A DNA stretch of 64,000 nucleotides from Colletotrichum lupini (GCF_023278565.1 NC_064676.1:496001-560000); one strand, 5' to 3'. Numbered from the stretch's first letter, positions 37,820 through 48,184 are shown. Program-made: numbers and translations. The notes: generated from the letters alone by a model not told the origin.

Positions 37820-38181
37820 TCAGAAGTTGCAGGTGGATGTGCTCTGCTGGCGACAGCATTGGCTGAAGCCGAAAAGTCCTACTTCAAGAGCGCACTCGTG
37901 TTGCTAGTCCCACAGGGTTAGCTCCAGTCTTGACTGCAAAAAGTATACGATCCGCTACTTACACCCTGCATGTTACCCTCAGAAGCCTGGCAACATCTCT
38001 CAGTCTGATCGTCCATGGGAACAACCTGGTCCTGATCGTTGCTGACGCAGCAGTAGATCGTCTGGGCTGCGGCGCTGTGAATAGGTGTTTGTGGTTAGTC
38101 ATATTGAAACCAAATGAGATGAGGTGAAGCATAGACGAACCTGGCAGCGAAGCAAGCGGCGATGAGAGTGGCGACACGCAT
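37820..38181 (-). CDS. small secreted eight-cysteine protein (effector candidate)
   Basis: Reconstructed from three short exons, 38181-38141, 38074-37963 and 37894-37820, giving 75 residues. Introns of 66 and 68 bp have GTTCGT and GTAAGT donors and CTAAC branch sites about 20-25 bp before the acceptors. The N-terminus MRVATLIAACFAASAAAQ is a good signal peptide with likely cleavage near Ala16-17. The mature ~58 residues contain eight cysteines arranged CC / CC / C / CC / C and no other domain, which is typical of apoplastic effector-like or hydrophobin-like small secreted fungal proteins; the spacing is not the standard hydrophobin one. The nearest CAG acceptor for intron 2 would give a 29-nt intron, too short, so the acceptor at 37895-37896 was chosen; it keeps frame and adds four of the cysteines. 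The gene lies 0.9 kb from the RIP-mutated copia element. Confidence 0.72.
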
Positions 38182-39338
38182 TTTGATAGTGTATGATTGG
38201 AAAGAGGTTTAAGTGAGTGTGAGTCTAATGAATGTGGTGACGAAGAGAGAGTGCTGGTAGATTGGTAATGACTATTGCTGAGTGACAGCAACGGGCGAAG
38301 TTGAGAGCATATTAATATCTGAGAAGATACACATGTATGTCTGTTCGTGCTGTAGGAAGCTTTTCGTACGGCTTGCTTACACGCAGCTTTGCTCAGCCAT
38401 GTAAACGGGTTTTACGAGCTTGGCAGATTCAAGTCGGAAAGACCGGGCTAAACGCATCGTACCACAACGACCGACTCGTGAGCTATAGTCTAGTACACAT
38501 ACGGCAGGACTTAATTAAACATTCAATACAGTGTTGGGGTAGACCAAGTGATCTACACTATACAATTACACAGATCATAAATAGTATCAACCGAAAGCGA
38601 AACCCAGCCTGCCAATGACGACGTGTGTGGGGCGTAGGGACTTTTAGGGTTCCAACTCTTCGGGGTATTAAGATGAGCCGCCATATAGGCTCTTGAAACC
38701 CGGTCCCTGGCAATTAAATGTGGAACTCGCCTTGTTGCTTCAGAATTAAGGTTGGCCGAGAGTCCGACATCGTTACCGACAAGAAATCTGACACATGAGC
38801 CAGGAATAGACTTTGGGCAAATGCTAGCACGTGGACGAGTTTTACGCGCTTTCAGGAGTTTGCGCTTGTTTACAGTATATGAGAATCGCCGACCAAGAAC
38901 TGCAGGAGTTGCCCGGGCGAAAAGCTTGCGGACTTGCGGATGAGGAGTTGACCCGACTGCCAACTAAACATCTGATCGACAACCCAGAAGCCGCGGTCTT
39001 ACCACGGCCCTGCCGTTGCTCTATTAAATGAAGTAGATGCGCAATGCCTCGAGCTAGACCTTTTTGGACATGGAAGGTATATCGACATCATACGAGACAA
39101 ACCTAGCTGCAGTGATGCGCAAAGATCGACTGACGTGCATCGCTTTGTAAGGCTGAACTCGCGCGGGTTACACCGTCAGCGCCTCAAGTGTTCTAGAAGA
39201 CATATGCATGACACCACTAAGGCACTTCTCTGACCTAACAAAAAATTTGACGACTTCGCTCTCGGTCTATTTCCGTGCCTTTTTTCTACAACTGGAAACT
39301 ACCGACTGAGCAACATTTCAACTTTCCCGATTCACAGC
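38182..39338. other. intergenic
   Basis: Promoter side of the small secreted protein gene and about 1 kb with no supported gene. Confidence 0.45.
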
Positions 39339-39704
39339 TCACAAGTCACAACCAAGCACGCCCCGGCAGAGTTTAGTTGCTAGTTCCTTGGCCTCTTCCT
39401 CGGTAGCGAGAAACTGACCCTCTCCCTTATCCCAAGTGAGTTCAGTTATCGTGGCATGGCGTTCACCGGTAGGTTCCGTTGTGTCGCCCGCACCCGTCGC
39501 CGCCAAGACGACATTCATGCGAAACTGTTCGTCCCCGGTCCAGCTCCTGTGCAAATGCACCACGAAGTCGCCGCGGGCGTCCGGCTCATCTGCGCGGCAC
39601 ATCCAGCGATCTTCCATTTGCGATGGCTTGAAGCCTTTGAGGAGCTTCTCGGCGTCGTTGCGAGAGACGCTGAGGTTCCAGGTGGTGGTGGCGGGGTTCC
39701 TCAT
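39339..39704 (-). CDS. small conserved fungal protein
   Basis: A single exon of 121 residues from ATG 39704 (MRNPATTTWNLSVSRNDAEK). The pattern FKPSQMEDRWMCRADEPD followed by VVHLHRSWTG and a hydrophobic strand (FRMNVVLAAT) looks like a compact alpha/beta cytosolic domain seen in short hypothetical proteins of ascomycetes. No signal peptide, membrane segment or catalytic motif can be named. The open frame extends upstream of this Met, but that part is Ser/Pro/Leu-rich and reads like leader sequence. Function unknown. Confidence 0.68.
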   Translation of the reverse strand: MRNPATTTWNLSVSRNDAEKLLKGFKPSQMEDRWMCRADEPDARGDFVVHLHRSWTGDEQFRMNVVLAATGAGDTTEPTGERHATITELTWDKGEGQFLATEEEAKELATKLCRGVLGCDL

Positions 39705-41067
39705 GGTTGGTGATGTTCTGATGGATGATTGGGTGAGTCTGACCCTTGTGATTGATAGCGGGCCTTGTGGCAAGTCTGAATAAGGGAGAACGTGGGGCGT
39801 AAGGTGACGGCTAGAAAGTGGGATGTGGGAGATTTGAGATGGTAACAAGAATAAGGGTATTGCTCGATTTTGACTACTTGGGACGATGGAAGAGAGTTGA
39901 AGTGGGTTTTGGGAATCTCGGATTAGACCCATCTACGTACGAGTCTTGATATACTTTTCGCCTACGCTAAAGCAGTCAGTCCTGGGTGTTGGGAACTCTG
40001 GCGGCATAATCTTCCTATTGTGGACTACAAGGCAGTCGGAAGATTTGCGGTAGGCCAGGATACGTGTGCGGCTTCTGCGGGATTGGAATCGGGGGCTGAA
40101 ATATGGAAACCCGCTAGGGCCATCATATCAGGGGTGGTCTGGAGTATATCATATGGCACACATGATCTGGTCCAGGTCCAGGCTTATCAGCTCAGACCAC
40201 AATCTAATCCACGCAGTATTGGACATTGTGCTGAGAGCTACTTGTTTCGTCATCCATGCCGTAAGGCTTTCCTATCAGCTGTGACTGACGTGTATCGTCC
40301 AATAGCCGTCGACCCCATCCTGGTCATGCTTGAAATCGTCTGATGTGAGAGAATGGGATTGCCATTTTCGTTAAGCCCGTCGAGCCTGTCTATCGGTGCC
40401 AAGAAACACTGCGACCGCCAAGGGCTGTCCGTATAGCTAAATACGAGACATGTCTCCGCATAGCTATGATAAAGTCTTGGGGGGTTAGGGAGGATGCTAA
40501 CGGTGTTGAGGCCCTGTCAATATTGAAAGAAACGATTCATAGCTGAGTCGAGGTGTAATAAATTGTGTATGTTTAATTTACTTTCATAGGACTTTCCAAC
40601 ATTGGTCTAGTTGGCAATCTTTTGCGGCTTTGGCTATAGTTTGTGTCTGGTGACAACTCGTCTCGTCTTGACAGAGCCAAGCTGGAGTGCTCCGTAGAGG
40701 CTTAGACAGGAAAACTTGTATAGATTTCTGGTGCCGGCAGTTAGTCTCGGTCTCGGGATGCCCGTCATGTCCTTTCTCGACTTGATGGTGCTCGGCGACT
40801 AGAAGCCCGAACCGAGATCTCAGGTACGATGCTATCTTGAGACAGAAACACTGAGAATCATATGCGACATGGTAAGTATAAAGAAAGGATGACTTCTCAC
40901 CAACTTACTTACACCTTGTATCACCATAATCATCACTCTCTTTATCAGCCCAACTACCGACCTCATCTCAATCTCTCATTGACTCCGGCTGCTTTTCAAG
41001 CCTTGTCTTACACTCTTTTCTCCTTCGTCAACAATTTTTCTTGCCATTTACACGGTTTGTCGTCAAG
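39705..41067. other. intergenic
   Basis: 1.4 kb divergent region; no gene, RNA or repeat supported. Its right end is the promoter of the ADP-ribosyltransferase gene. Confidence 0.45.
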
Positions 41068-41805
41068 ATGATATCCCTAAACAACTTTTTCGTTGTGCTT
41101 GTGCTCCAACTATGGACTGCAGTCTGCAATGCCCAGTTCAGCGTTTGGCGCGCCGATACCAGAACCCCTACCGAGATGCGCGCCGCCGGTCTCTTCGCCC
41201 CTAGAGGAGCCAGCCAGATCCTCCAAATCGTCCCCAACGTCAGTATGTACAACCACGCAGTCGGCGCCGACAATGGCGCCAGCCGCGATAATGACGGCTA
41301 CGTCTCCACCACCGCCAGCGAGGACACCGCCGTCGGCTTCCTCACCAACATGTTCAACGGCAACGGCTACGTCTACGAGATCGCGGCCGCGGCCAACTTC
41401 ATCCAGGTCTCCGGCACTCTGGGCGAGTTCAGCCCGTACCCCAACGAGCAGGAGTACGCGGCGCTCGGAGGCTTCAGCTGGGACCAGGTCATCCGCTGGA
41501 GACACTACACCAACGGCGTTGCGGACGGCGGACTGCAGGATAACAACGAGTATGAGGGCCGCATCTACAACGGCCTGAGACCCACCAACTCCATGCCCAG
41601 CCTTGCTGGCTTCCCGGCCGGTCACCGTGCCTGGACCTTGTCTCCTTGGAACGCGTTTGCTCAGGGTGGTGCAGGATGCGGCGGTGGTAACGCTGCCCGC
41701 ACTCTATTCGTTCGCCAGGGCACTTGCAACCCCAAGGAGAGTGCCGAGACTGTTGCCAAGAGGTTCATTGATGAGAACTGCTGGGCCAAGGACCTTTGCG
41801 GTTAA
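41068..41805 (+). CDS. secreted ADP-ribosyltransferase, heat-labile enterotoxin A-like
   Basis: A single exon of 245 residues from ATG 41068. A hydrophobic signal peptide (ending near CNAQ, residue ~22) is followed by an ART fold of the cholera/heat-labile enterotoxin A class, a family that is expanded in some plant- and insect-associated fungi. Key elements are the N-terminal VWRADTR with the NAD-binding Arg, an STT-type strand in YVSTTASEDTA, and an EQE segment (residues ~129-131) where the catalytic Glu pair is expected. The C-terminal part has several cysteines suited to disulfides. There is no B-subunit or export gene beside it, which is normal for fungal members. Target and activity are unknown. 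A decayed partial copy lies downstream at 44,340-44,640. Confidence 0.85.
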   Translation: MISLNNFFVVLVLQLWTAVCNAQFSVWRADTRTPTEMRAAGLFAPRGASQILQIVPNVSMYNHAVGADNGASRDNDGYVSTTASEDTAVGFLTNMFNGNGYVYEIAAAANFIQVSGTLGEFSPYPNEQEYAALGGFSWDQVIRWRHYTNGVADGGLQDNNEYEGRIYNGLRPTNSMPSLAGFPAGHRAWTLSPWNAFAQGGAGCGGGNAARTLFVRQGTCNPKESAETVAKRFIDENCWAKDLCG

Positions 41806-43478
41806 ATCCCGATGACCGGCTGTCCTGTGAGCTTTCGATTTTGGAAGGGCACTCTTATTTCTGCACTAGCCATGCCTGTCGAGGCAGAAGGGATTAGTCG
41901 AGGTTATTGATGTCCTGATTAACTCAGGACTTAGGGGATAAGAATGGAAGGGATAGGAATGGATTGAGGGAGGCCAGACAGTCTTTACCATTGCTGATAT
42001 CTTGAGAGTCTCATTTGTCTTCATATGTCTGTCTTAAGATATTCAAATATAGCTCGGACAACAAATGACATGTATCGTCAAGAAACCGCGTTTGCCCCCT
42101 TTGAGTATTTGTGATTCACGCTCATAATCGTTACCTCTTTCAAAACAGCCTAATGAATCATGATTTGCTCCTCAGTTACGGAGCTCCGAATTCTATGTAG
42201 GATCTCACCACAGGTAAGCCATTGGTGTGGAACTCCGGGGCTTGATTATACAAAATTGCGAGTGGCTATTGCCACGAGGCATACAATTTTGTGGCTGACC
42301 TTGAACACTAGAGGAGGCGTCTCAGATTCCACTTTCAGGGTTTGCATTATTCCGCAACTTATCGCCTGGTATCTAGGTAGTCCGCGACTGAAGAATAAGC
42401 ATTTCCAGTCTTTCTTCAATCCGCCGTAACGAACCCCTAGCGGCCAAAAAATCAAATTGATAGAAAAGGCCTTTCAAGATGATGATTCGCAAGGCTCGGA
42501 CGCCACCCGAAAGTACTTGCCAAGGCTCTACGAACTATCAGGTCTTCTGAAAAGCACACGAAACACCTCGACTTCGGAAGCTCATAGTGATTTCAACACC
42601 GAGAGATAGTAAAGGTACAAGAGAGGTACGCAAATACTATCAATTGCTATTAAAGAATATATGTTTCACAGACTAGGCACCAGGGAAATAATCACTATAT
42701 CAGGCAAAAGGAGAGGCTAGTAAACACCGGGAAGGCTTCTAAGCCGGAGCAACCTAAAAAGCCCATATAAAAGTAGAAGCGCTTCGTTATCTGGGGCTTG
42801 CCTGGGTCGGGGAAGTCAGAGATAACTCTCATGTTTACTATCAAGCATCAAGGACAGTTTCGGGCCGAGTTTTGGATCTTTGCCAGGAGCGACACCAACA
42901 CAAAGATATAACATCTATGTGGTGTGAAATGGTACTCCTAAGATTCGAGGATCATGATGCAGGGGAACTTGAGAGGGCGACGATCATCTCGTAAACGCGC
43001 AACTTTTCCGCTATTGCGAGCACCAGAGGCTTGCCGCTAGTGCTAGACAGTGCGTGAGCTCGCGTAGGCTTCCACCATCCGGTCCTGCGATACAACGGCA
43101 AATTGGTGGCGCTTTAGCCTTTTGATACAGCTGCCAAATCAAAAGCTCCAAGCTTGCCGCCGCAGCGCCACAGGGCGTTCAAACTTCATTTGAAAACGGC
43201 AATCCGGTCCCTGATTCTGTGCTTATCAGGGATTCCATCACATCCCCTTGATGACGCTAAAATCAGGGATGTCAGGTCACTTTTGGCTTGTCTCAAATGG
43301 CGATCAGCCGTTGAACCACCAGCACGGCACTTTGAGATTATAAGAGCAAGACAATTCCAGAATGACTGTCTATTTCGTCTTGGCAACTCACACTCCTTCC
43401 CACTGTTTTCCATTCCCCACCTCATAACCTTTTTCTCTACACTCCTTCACGTTGAATCTCTTATCACATAACTCCACA
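41806..43478. other. intergenic, includes a short relic
   Basis: 1.7 kb without an intact gene. On the minus strand at about 42,246-42,310 a peptide KVSHKIVCLVAIATRNFV matches part of the large NLR-like protein encoded at 45-47.6 kb (KVSSKIVCLVAILVGKFV), probably a fragment of a related gene. Confidence 0.4.
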
Positions 43479-44083
43479 ATGGCCACCCCAGCTCAAGCTA
43501 ATAACACCCACAACAACGGTCCCATCGACCACAACGACCTCAACGAATGGAAGGATCGTTTCAATGACGTTCTCGCTCGCCCTAGCGAGCACGTCAACTC
43601 GAAGTCTCCCGAGACTTCTCGACCTTGGCAGAACGGCTTTTTCGGCTGCTTCAACCCTATCGACCTTTGCGCCATCACTTGCTGTGTTCCTTGCGTGACC
43701 TTTGGTAAAACCCATCACCGTCTTCGCAAGAACGGCAGCCTCACGGGCTATGAGCCTATCAATACTTCTGTACGTCAATACAGCAAGGTACTTCGACGTT
43801 TGTGCTAAGCTGACTTGCTTCATAGTGTCTCATGTTCTGGGGTTCCACTTGCTTTGGCCTCCATTGGATCCCTCTCGCCCTTCAGCGCGCCAACCTTCGT
43901 GAGAAGTACAATCTCCAGGGCAGCTGTCTCGTCGATCTTGCTACCGCTTGCTGCTGTGGGTGCTGCGACCTGATTCAACAAGAAAAGGAGGCAGAGTTTC
44001 GTGAGGCCCAGACTGCTATCGCAAGCAAAGGCTACGAGGCCACAGCGGGAATGAGCATCCCCCAACCTGAGCAGAAAGTCTAA
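43479..44083 (+). CDS. PLAC8 family cysteine-rich membrane protein
   Basis: Exons 43479-43769 and 43826-44083 are joined across a 56-bp intron (GTACGT donor, CATAG acceptor) at phase 0, for 182 residues. It has the PLAC8/FCR layout: FFGCFNPIDLCAITCCVPCVTFGKT near residues 54-75 is a Cys-rich hydrophobic segment. A second is the run around CLMFWGSTCFGLHW, and the hallmark CLVDLATACCCGCCDLIQQ lies near residues 135-155, followed by a charged C-terminal tail. Members are plasma-membrane proteins linked to cadmium/zinc resistance in fungi and plants and to cell-size control; the role here is not certain. The N-terminal 50 residues are polar and variable. ATG context CACAATGGCC is strong. Confidence 0.9.
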
Positions 44084-44339
44084 GAAAGATTTCGTGCATT
44101 GATTATCAAATTATTTAATTTAGTGATGGATTGTTTATGTACATATCCTATTATCACTTGGACGTAGAGCGATTGACTGAGATAGTGGTGCTGTCCCATT
44201 TACATGAGATGACAACATTAATGCATTCTTTCCAGTGGGCGTGTGAATATTTGATATTTTCTCGACTTCGCACAGTCTTATTGGCGCTCTGTGAATCCAA
44301 TCAAAGGTGATACACAGCGCGAGCTCTCTTTGATCACCA

Positions 44340-44640
44340 GAGTACTCGTAACCTTAAAGAAAATATCGAGACTATTGCCAAGAGATTCGTTGATGAGAAC
44401 CACTGGGCCAAGGATCTCTGCGGCTAGATAATGAGGATCAATTATGCTGTATAGCCTTACAATATAGAGGAAGAGGTACTTCATATCTGGCGGCCTCGCC
44501 ATGCTTTTCGAGGCAGGGGCGGCAGATCACGAACACGGCATATGCGATCAAGTCTACATGATCAATGATTCTGATAGGAGAGAGAATGGAATACGCCAAG
44601 GGACACTTCAGGGTAGCTCACACAGTCTTTGTCATTGCTA
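44340..44640 (+). pseudogene. decayed 3' copy of the ADP-ribosyltransferase gene
   Basis: 44357-44427 is similar to the last ~70 bases of the coding region at 41,735-41,805, including the stop position. The resemblance continues into the 3' flank: the tract with GCCATGC-T-TCGAGGCAG (44,501-44,520 against 41,868-41,888) and CACAGTCTTTGTCATTGCT (44,620 against 41,980). The upstream catalytic part is missing, so this is a non-functional remnant of a local duplication. Confidence 0.72.
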
Positions 44641-45018
44641 AAATGATATGGGTGTTATTTGTTTTCTCCAAGGCATTTCTTCATCGGGAGACAGCAAGGA
44701 TATTTAGTAAGAAAATGCATTGATGAGAAAACTTCCGCCTTGTCGCACGTGATTGACTCAACAATTCAAGTAAAACTCAGAGCCGTTTCAGCCGAGATGA
44801 ATTCCATCAACTCAAGCAAACTCCTTGAGCCAGCAGCCGTCTCTATCAATACCCACATACGCGGACAGCGTCTTTCTTTCCATCACAAGATTCTCATTGT
44901 ATCATAATCAACGAAGCCAGACTTCTTAAATATCCCTTCGTCATTGATTCCCAAACAGCCTTCACATCAGAACTTATGTTGATTCTTCCAAACGGTAGGA
45001 ACAGTTGGCCCCTTGTCT
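44428..45018. other. intergenic
   Basis: 3' flank of the ADP-ribosyltransferase relic and of the convergent large gene; no further feature. Confidence 0.45.
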
Positions 45019-47622
45019 TTAGCGAATGAGGGGCCCATTCAAAGGAGCTCGATACATCAGCTTGAAAGAGATCAACACCTCGTCTAGCATATCCAAAGTG
45101 TCCTTTCTGCAGCCAAAACACCGAAGCCTTTCCCGTATACTGACTGGAATTGGATGCGGACTTTCATCTCTGTCAAGCCAAGAGTTACTCATATAGGTGA
45201 GGTCGAGATCGGTTGCGAAATGAATCAGAGATTCTCCTGAGAACTTTTTACCAAGGATGAGTAAGCACTGCAAGAGCCATGTGAGACCATTTGCGTTGAA
45301 GCCGTCTTCTAGAATATTTCGAAAGTACTTGAACTGTAGTGCGAATTGGCTTGTCGACGCCAAAGAATCTCCATCCAAGGCAGTGGGTTTAGAGGCTATG
45401 GATGTATGTAATAGGTCTGCACACAGAATTTCGGGTATCACATGGGATTTCCTTGGCTGCTGCTCAGACTGAGCCGAGATTGTGCTTTTCAAGATGAGAT
45501 CGACAACTTGTAGAAGTCTCATCTGTACCTTCCACGTGATCGGTGTCGACTTGAAAGGCCCCTCAAGGGAAGAGGGGTCTGAGACGGTGTCAAGGCGCGA
45601 TAAGGCCCCTGTAATTTCTCGCAGAGACAGAATCAAGTCTGTCTTGTGAAAACCTGGGGCTCTGGGCGATTTGAGGAAGATACTCATCAAAACCACAGAA
45701 TCGCTGAAGTACCCTAGAACTTCCTCGTTGCTTGGCTGCGGCTGAGACAAAGCCTGACGGTATTTTGAGACAAACTTCCCAACGAGTATTGCAACAAGAC
45801 AAACAATCTTACTGCTGACCTTTAGGACTTTCTTATTTTGAGCGTATATTCCTCTCAGGGAATGTAGGTATTCCCCAGCGTCTCGTGCGGAGTTTTCGGC
45901 AGTGCTGATAACAAGCCTTTCCAGTTTCTCTTCGATTGAGAGCATATAGCTATCGGTCGTCATGGACCAAAGCCTAGCACCTTCAGCCATTAGGGCTCGA
46001 ATAGAATGGAGTCGACACCAGTCAGAGTCCCTGAAAGCCGCGAGCTGTATTGGAGTGAAGCTGTTGAACACGGACCCGGCAGAGGGTGTATTTAAAGCTT
46101 TGCCTTTCGTTGCCTTAGCCAGGAACGCGATACCGTCCAGGTCGTTGTGTAAGACGCAAAAATGGGTCAACTCTATTCGAGAGCAAAATCTAGCCAGTCC
46201 CATTGTCGAAGCCCCATGCTCAAGCAATGCTGACGCTAGGTGCCAGTTCCTCAGCAGCATGGCCCGACGAAGGGTGGAGCAATAGCATCCAGAGGCATCG
46301 ATATCGTTTGACGGATATGATGCACCATCATTGACTAGCCATGTTGCAAGCTTGAATCTTTCTTCCGATACATTTTGTAGTACAAGGTTAATCTCATCAC
46401 CCCTGTATGGTGGTCTCAAGCCCTCCGCTTCTGGACGAGGTCGCGTCTGAACAGCGATGTCGAAGTTCCCCATGAGACAGGCACGACGGAAAATCTGGTT
46501 CCGCATTCCATCTTCGATGCGAATCGAATTCACCAATCTTTCTCGGAGTTGGAAAACAAGAAGTGAATTAAGCTCACGAGATTCTACCAATACTTTGAGG
46601 ATAGAGTAGACTCTTACGTTGCTAAGTGACTTGAGATCCAGTCCGCTATTGAGGTGCGAAGTAAACTTTCTCAGAAACATCTCGTGTGGGACATTGCTTT
46701 GCAGTGTGTAAAGGAATGCCTGAGATATCGATGATGGAAAGTCCACGAATTGGTGTATGGGATATTTGGGGAGGAGCTTGAATGTTCGGGGTACATCTAG
46801 GGTAACAGGGAAGCCTTCCAGGACAGCAATTTGTGTCATTGTCGCATCCAATTCATATGGCCCGGGGGATTCGATAGACCCTGGAGAGAGCTCGATTGTA
46901 GAATTATCGTGAGCGCTTAGGGCGCTGGTATTCCTCGTGGGTGTCTTGCTGCACTTCGCTGGCTCAATATGGGATTCCATCCATTTGGTAAACTCGAAGG
47001 TGTTTAATAATACTGAGATCGGGAGTAGGTGTGAGATCATGTGTGCCTCTATAATCGGACGTGGTGATACTGGAGGGTTATCGCCCGAGGAAGGTGATAG
47101 TGACGAAAGTGACGACAGTGATTTGAACATCCGACGAAGTGCCACTATGCGGCGGAATTGTGAGGTGAATGAAGAAGCATGTTTACCCAAGTTGATAGCA
47201 TGATCAAAAATTGGGATATGGGAGTTTTGCACAGACCAGAACAAGCCTGCAAAAGCAGCAGGTTCTTGGGGTACTTCCACATCGGCCCAGGCCGCCGCTA
47301 CCAAGGGATGGGTTCGGAGATTCGAAAGGTCAACCTCACCGATCAGATTGAACCACAAGCGTTGAGTAGATGGCTCGATCGTATACCGTGTGTGTAGTAA
47401 CCAAAATTCCTTTGCATATGAGAGGAAAGGATGGTCGGGAACAACAATCCCCGTGTCCTTGGAATTTTGCGCAAGAATGTGCCCAATCTGGCGGCTGCGT
47501 CCCTTTGGCTTGAAAAAACTCCCCGCTAATCTTAGAGAACTCCGTGAATCGTGGAATGTTTGACGTATGATCCCAGTCGAGATTTTCCCAGCGTCGATTT
47601 CCGGAACCACATTTCTTGAAGA
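45019..47622 (-). CDS. large NLR/ankyrin-type protein, 5' part split off by a MITE
   Basis: An uninterrupted frame of about 865 codons ends at TAA 45019. It has no convincing start: the frame is open to a stop inside the MITE at 47,631-47,629, and the first codon near the edge is GTG. Early residues read like the region after the NTPase domain of fungal NLR (NACHT) proteins, with SFFKPKGRS, then HPFLSYAKEFWLLHTRY and a conserved Trp-rich stretch. Later parts hold degenerate ankyrin-like repeats (LLRNWHLASALLEHGAS, TPIQLAAFRDSDW). Such proteins act in non-self recognition and programmed cell death. Removing the MITE with one copy of the TGAAGA flank joins this frame to an open upstream frame (to about 48,265). 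I therefore infer a recently disrupted gene; the NTPase part is not in the visible upstream sequence. Confidence 0.72.
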   Translation of the reverse strand, partial: SSRNVVPEIDAGKISTGIIRQTFHDSRSSLRLAGSFFKPKGRSRQIGHILAQNSKDTGIVVPDHPFLSYAKEFWLLHTRYTIEPSTQRLWFNLIGEVDLSNLRTHPLVAAAWADVEVPQEPAAFAGLFWSVQNSHIPIFDHAINLGKHASSFTSQFRRIVALRRMFKSLSSLSSLSPSSGDNPPVSPRPIIEAHMISHLLPISVLLNTFEFTKWMESHIEPAKCSKTPTRNTSALSAHDNSTIELSPGSIESPGPYELDATMTQIAVLEGFPVTLDVPRTFKLLPKYPIHQFVDFPSSISQAFLYTLQSNVPHEMFLRKFTSHLNSGLDLKSLSNVRVYSILKVLVESRELNSLLVFQLRERLVNSIRIEDGMRNQIFRRACLMGNFDIAVQTRPRPEAEGLRPPYRGDEINLVLQNVSEERFKLATWLVNDGASYPSNDIDASGCYCSTLRRAMLLRNWHLASALLEHGASTMGLARFCSRIELTHFCVLHNDLDGIAFLAKATKGKALNTPSAGSVFNSFTPIQLAAFRDSDWCRLHSIRALMAEGARLWSMTTDSYMLSIEEKLERLVISTAENSARDAGEYLHSLRGIYAQNKKVLKVSSKIVCLVAILVGKFVSKYRQALSQPQPSNEEVLGYFSDSVVLMSIFLKSPRAPGFHKTDLILSLREITGALSRLDTVSDPSSLEGPFKSTPITWKVQMRLLQVVDLILKSTISAQSEQQPRKSHVIPEILCADLLHTSIASKPTALDGDSLASTSQFALQFKYFRNILEDGFNANGLTWLLQCLLILGKKFSGESLIHFATDLDLTYMSNSWLDRDESPHPIPVSIRERLRCFGCRKDTLDMLDEVLISFKLMYRAPLNGPLIR

Positions 47623-47674
47623 GTTTTGCTATCCGGGCAGTACTGTTTGGCTATCCGGGCAGTAACCCACTTTT
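47621..47674. repeat. left terminal inverted repeat of MITE
   Basis: GAGTTTTGCTATCCGGGCAG at the outer end, ACCCACTTTT at the inner end; 53 of 54 bases match the reverse complement of the right arm. Confidence 0.93.
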
Positions 47675-48123
47675 TAAACTAATCAGAGCCTGCCCTCTGA
47701 ACTCTAAACTTTTTTACCCCGCTATACCTACTTATAGGCTACTTAGTATATATATATAGTAATTATATAAAGTAGCTATAAGTACTCTATACGTACTATT
47801 ATAATTACTTATAGTCGTAATTACTTATAATTATAATTATTTATAATTATAATTACTTATAGAAATAGATAGTAAAGTAGGTAATTAAGTAGGTAATTAA
47901 GTAAGTAATTAAGTAAGTAATTACGACTATAAGTAATTATAACTATAAGTAATTACGACCGTAGGTAATTATAACGGTAGGTAATTACGACCATAGGTAA
48001 TTATAACTAAACGTACCTACGGCTACTTTATATAATTACGCTAAGTAGCCTATATATAGGTATAGCGGGTACGGGTATGGGGTTATGGTCCGAGCTCTGT
48101 AGCTATGAGCCCTTATTGGTTCG

Positions 48124-48177
48124 AAAAGTGGGTTACTGCCCGGATAGCTAAACAGTACTGCCCGGATAGCAAAACTC
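48124..48177. repeat. right terminal inverted repeat of MITE
   Basis: AAAAGTGGGT at the inner end, GGATAGCAAAACTC at the outer end; the single mismatch is G/A. Confidence 0.93.
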
Positions 48178-48184
48178 ATGAAGA

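Larger units (their letters stand above)
47617..48184. mobile_element. foldback MITE with long terminal inverted repeats
   Basis: A ~555-bp non-coding element. Inverted repeats 47621-47674 and 48124-48177 are 54 bp and differ at one base. Each arm contains the direct repeat CTATCCGGGCAGTA twice. The inverted symmetry continues inward: CCCGCTATACCTA and GGCTACTTAG near 47,720-47,745 pair with their complements near 48,035-48,070. Most of the element can thus fold back on itself. The centre consists of RIP-like AT-rich runs (TAATTACTTATAATTATAAT and similar). A 6-bp direct repeat TGAAGA occurs at 47617-47622 and 48179-48184 and is the best candidate target duplication, offset slightly from the perfect inverted repeats. 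No transposase; presumably mobilised by a DDE transposase elsewhere. Confidence 0.85.

Noticed and set aside
37934..37962. 29-nt intron in the small secreted protein gene
   Set aside because: Shorter than plausible fungal introns; the later acceptor at 37895 gives 68 bp, a branch site and extra cysteines.
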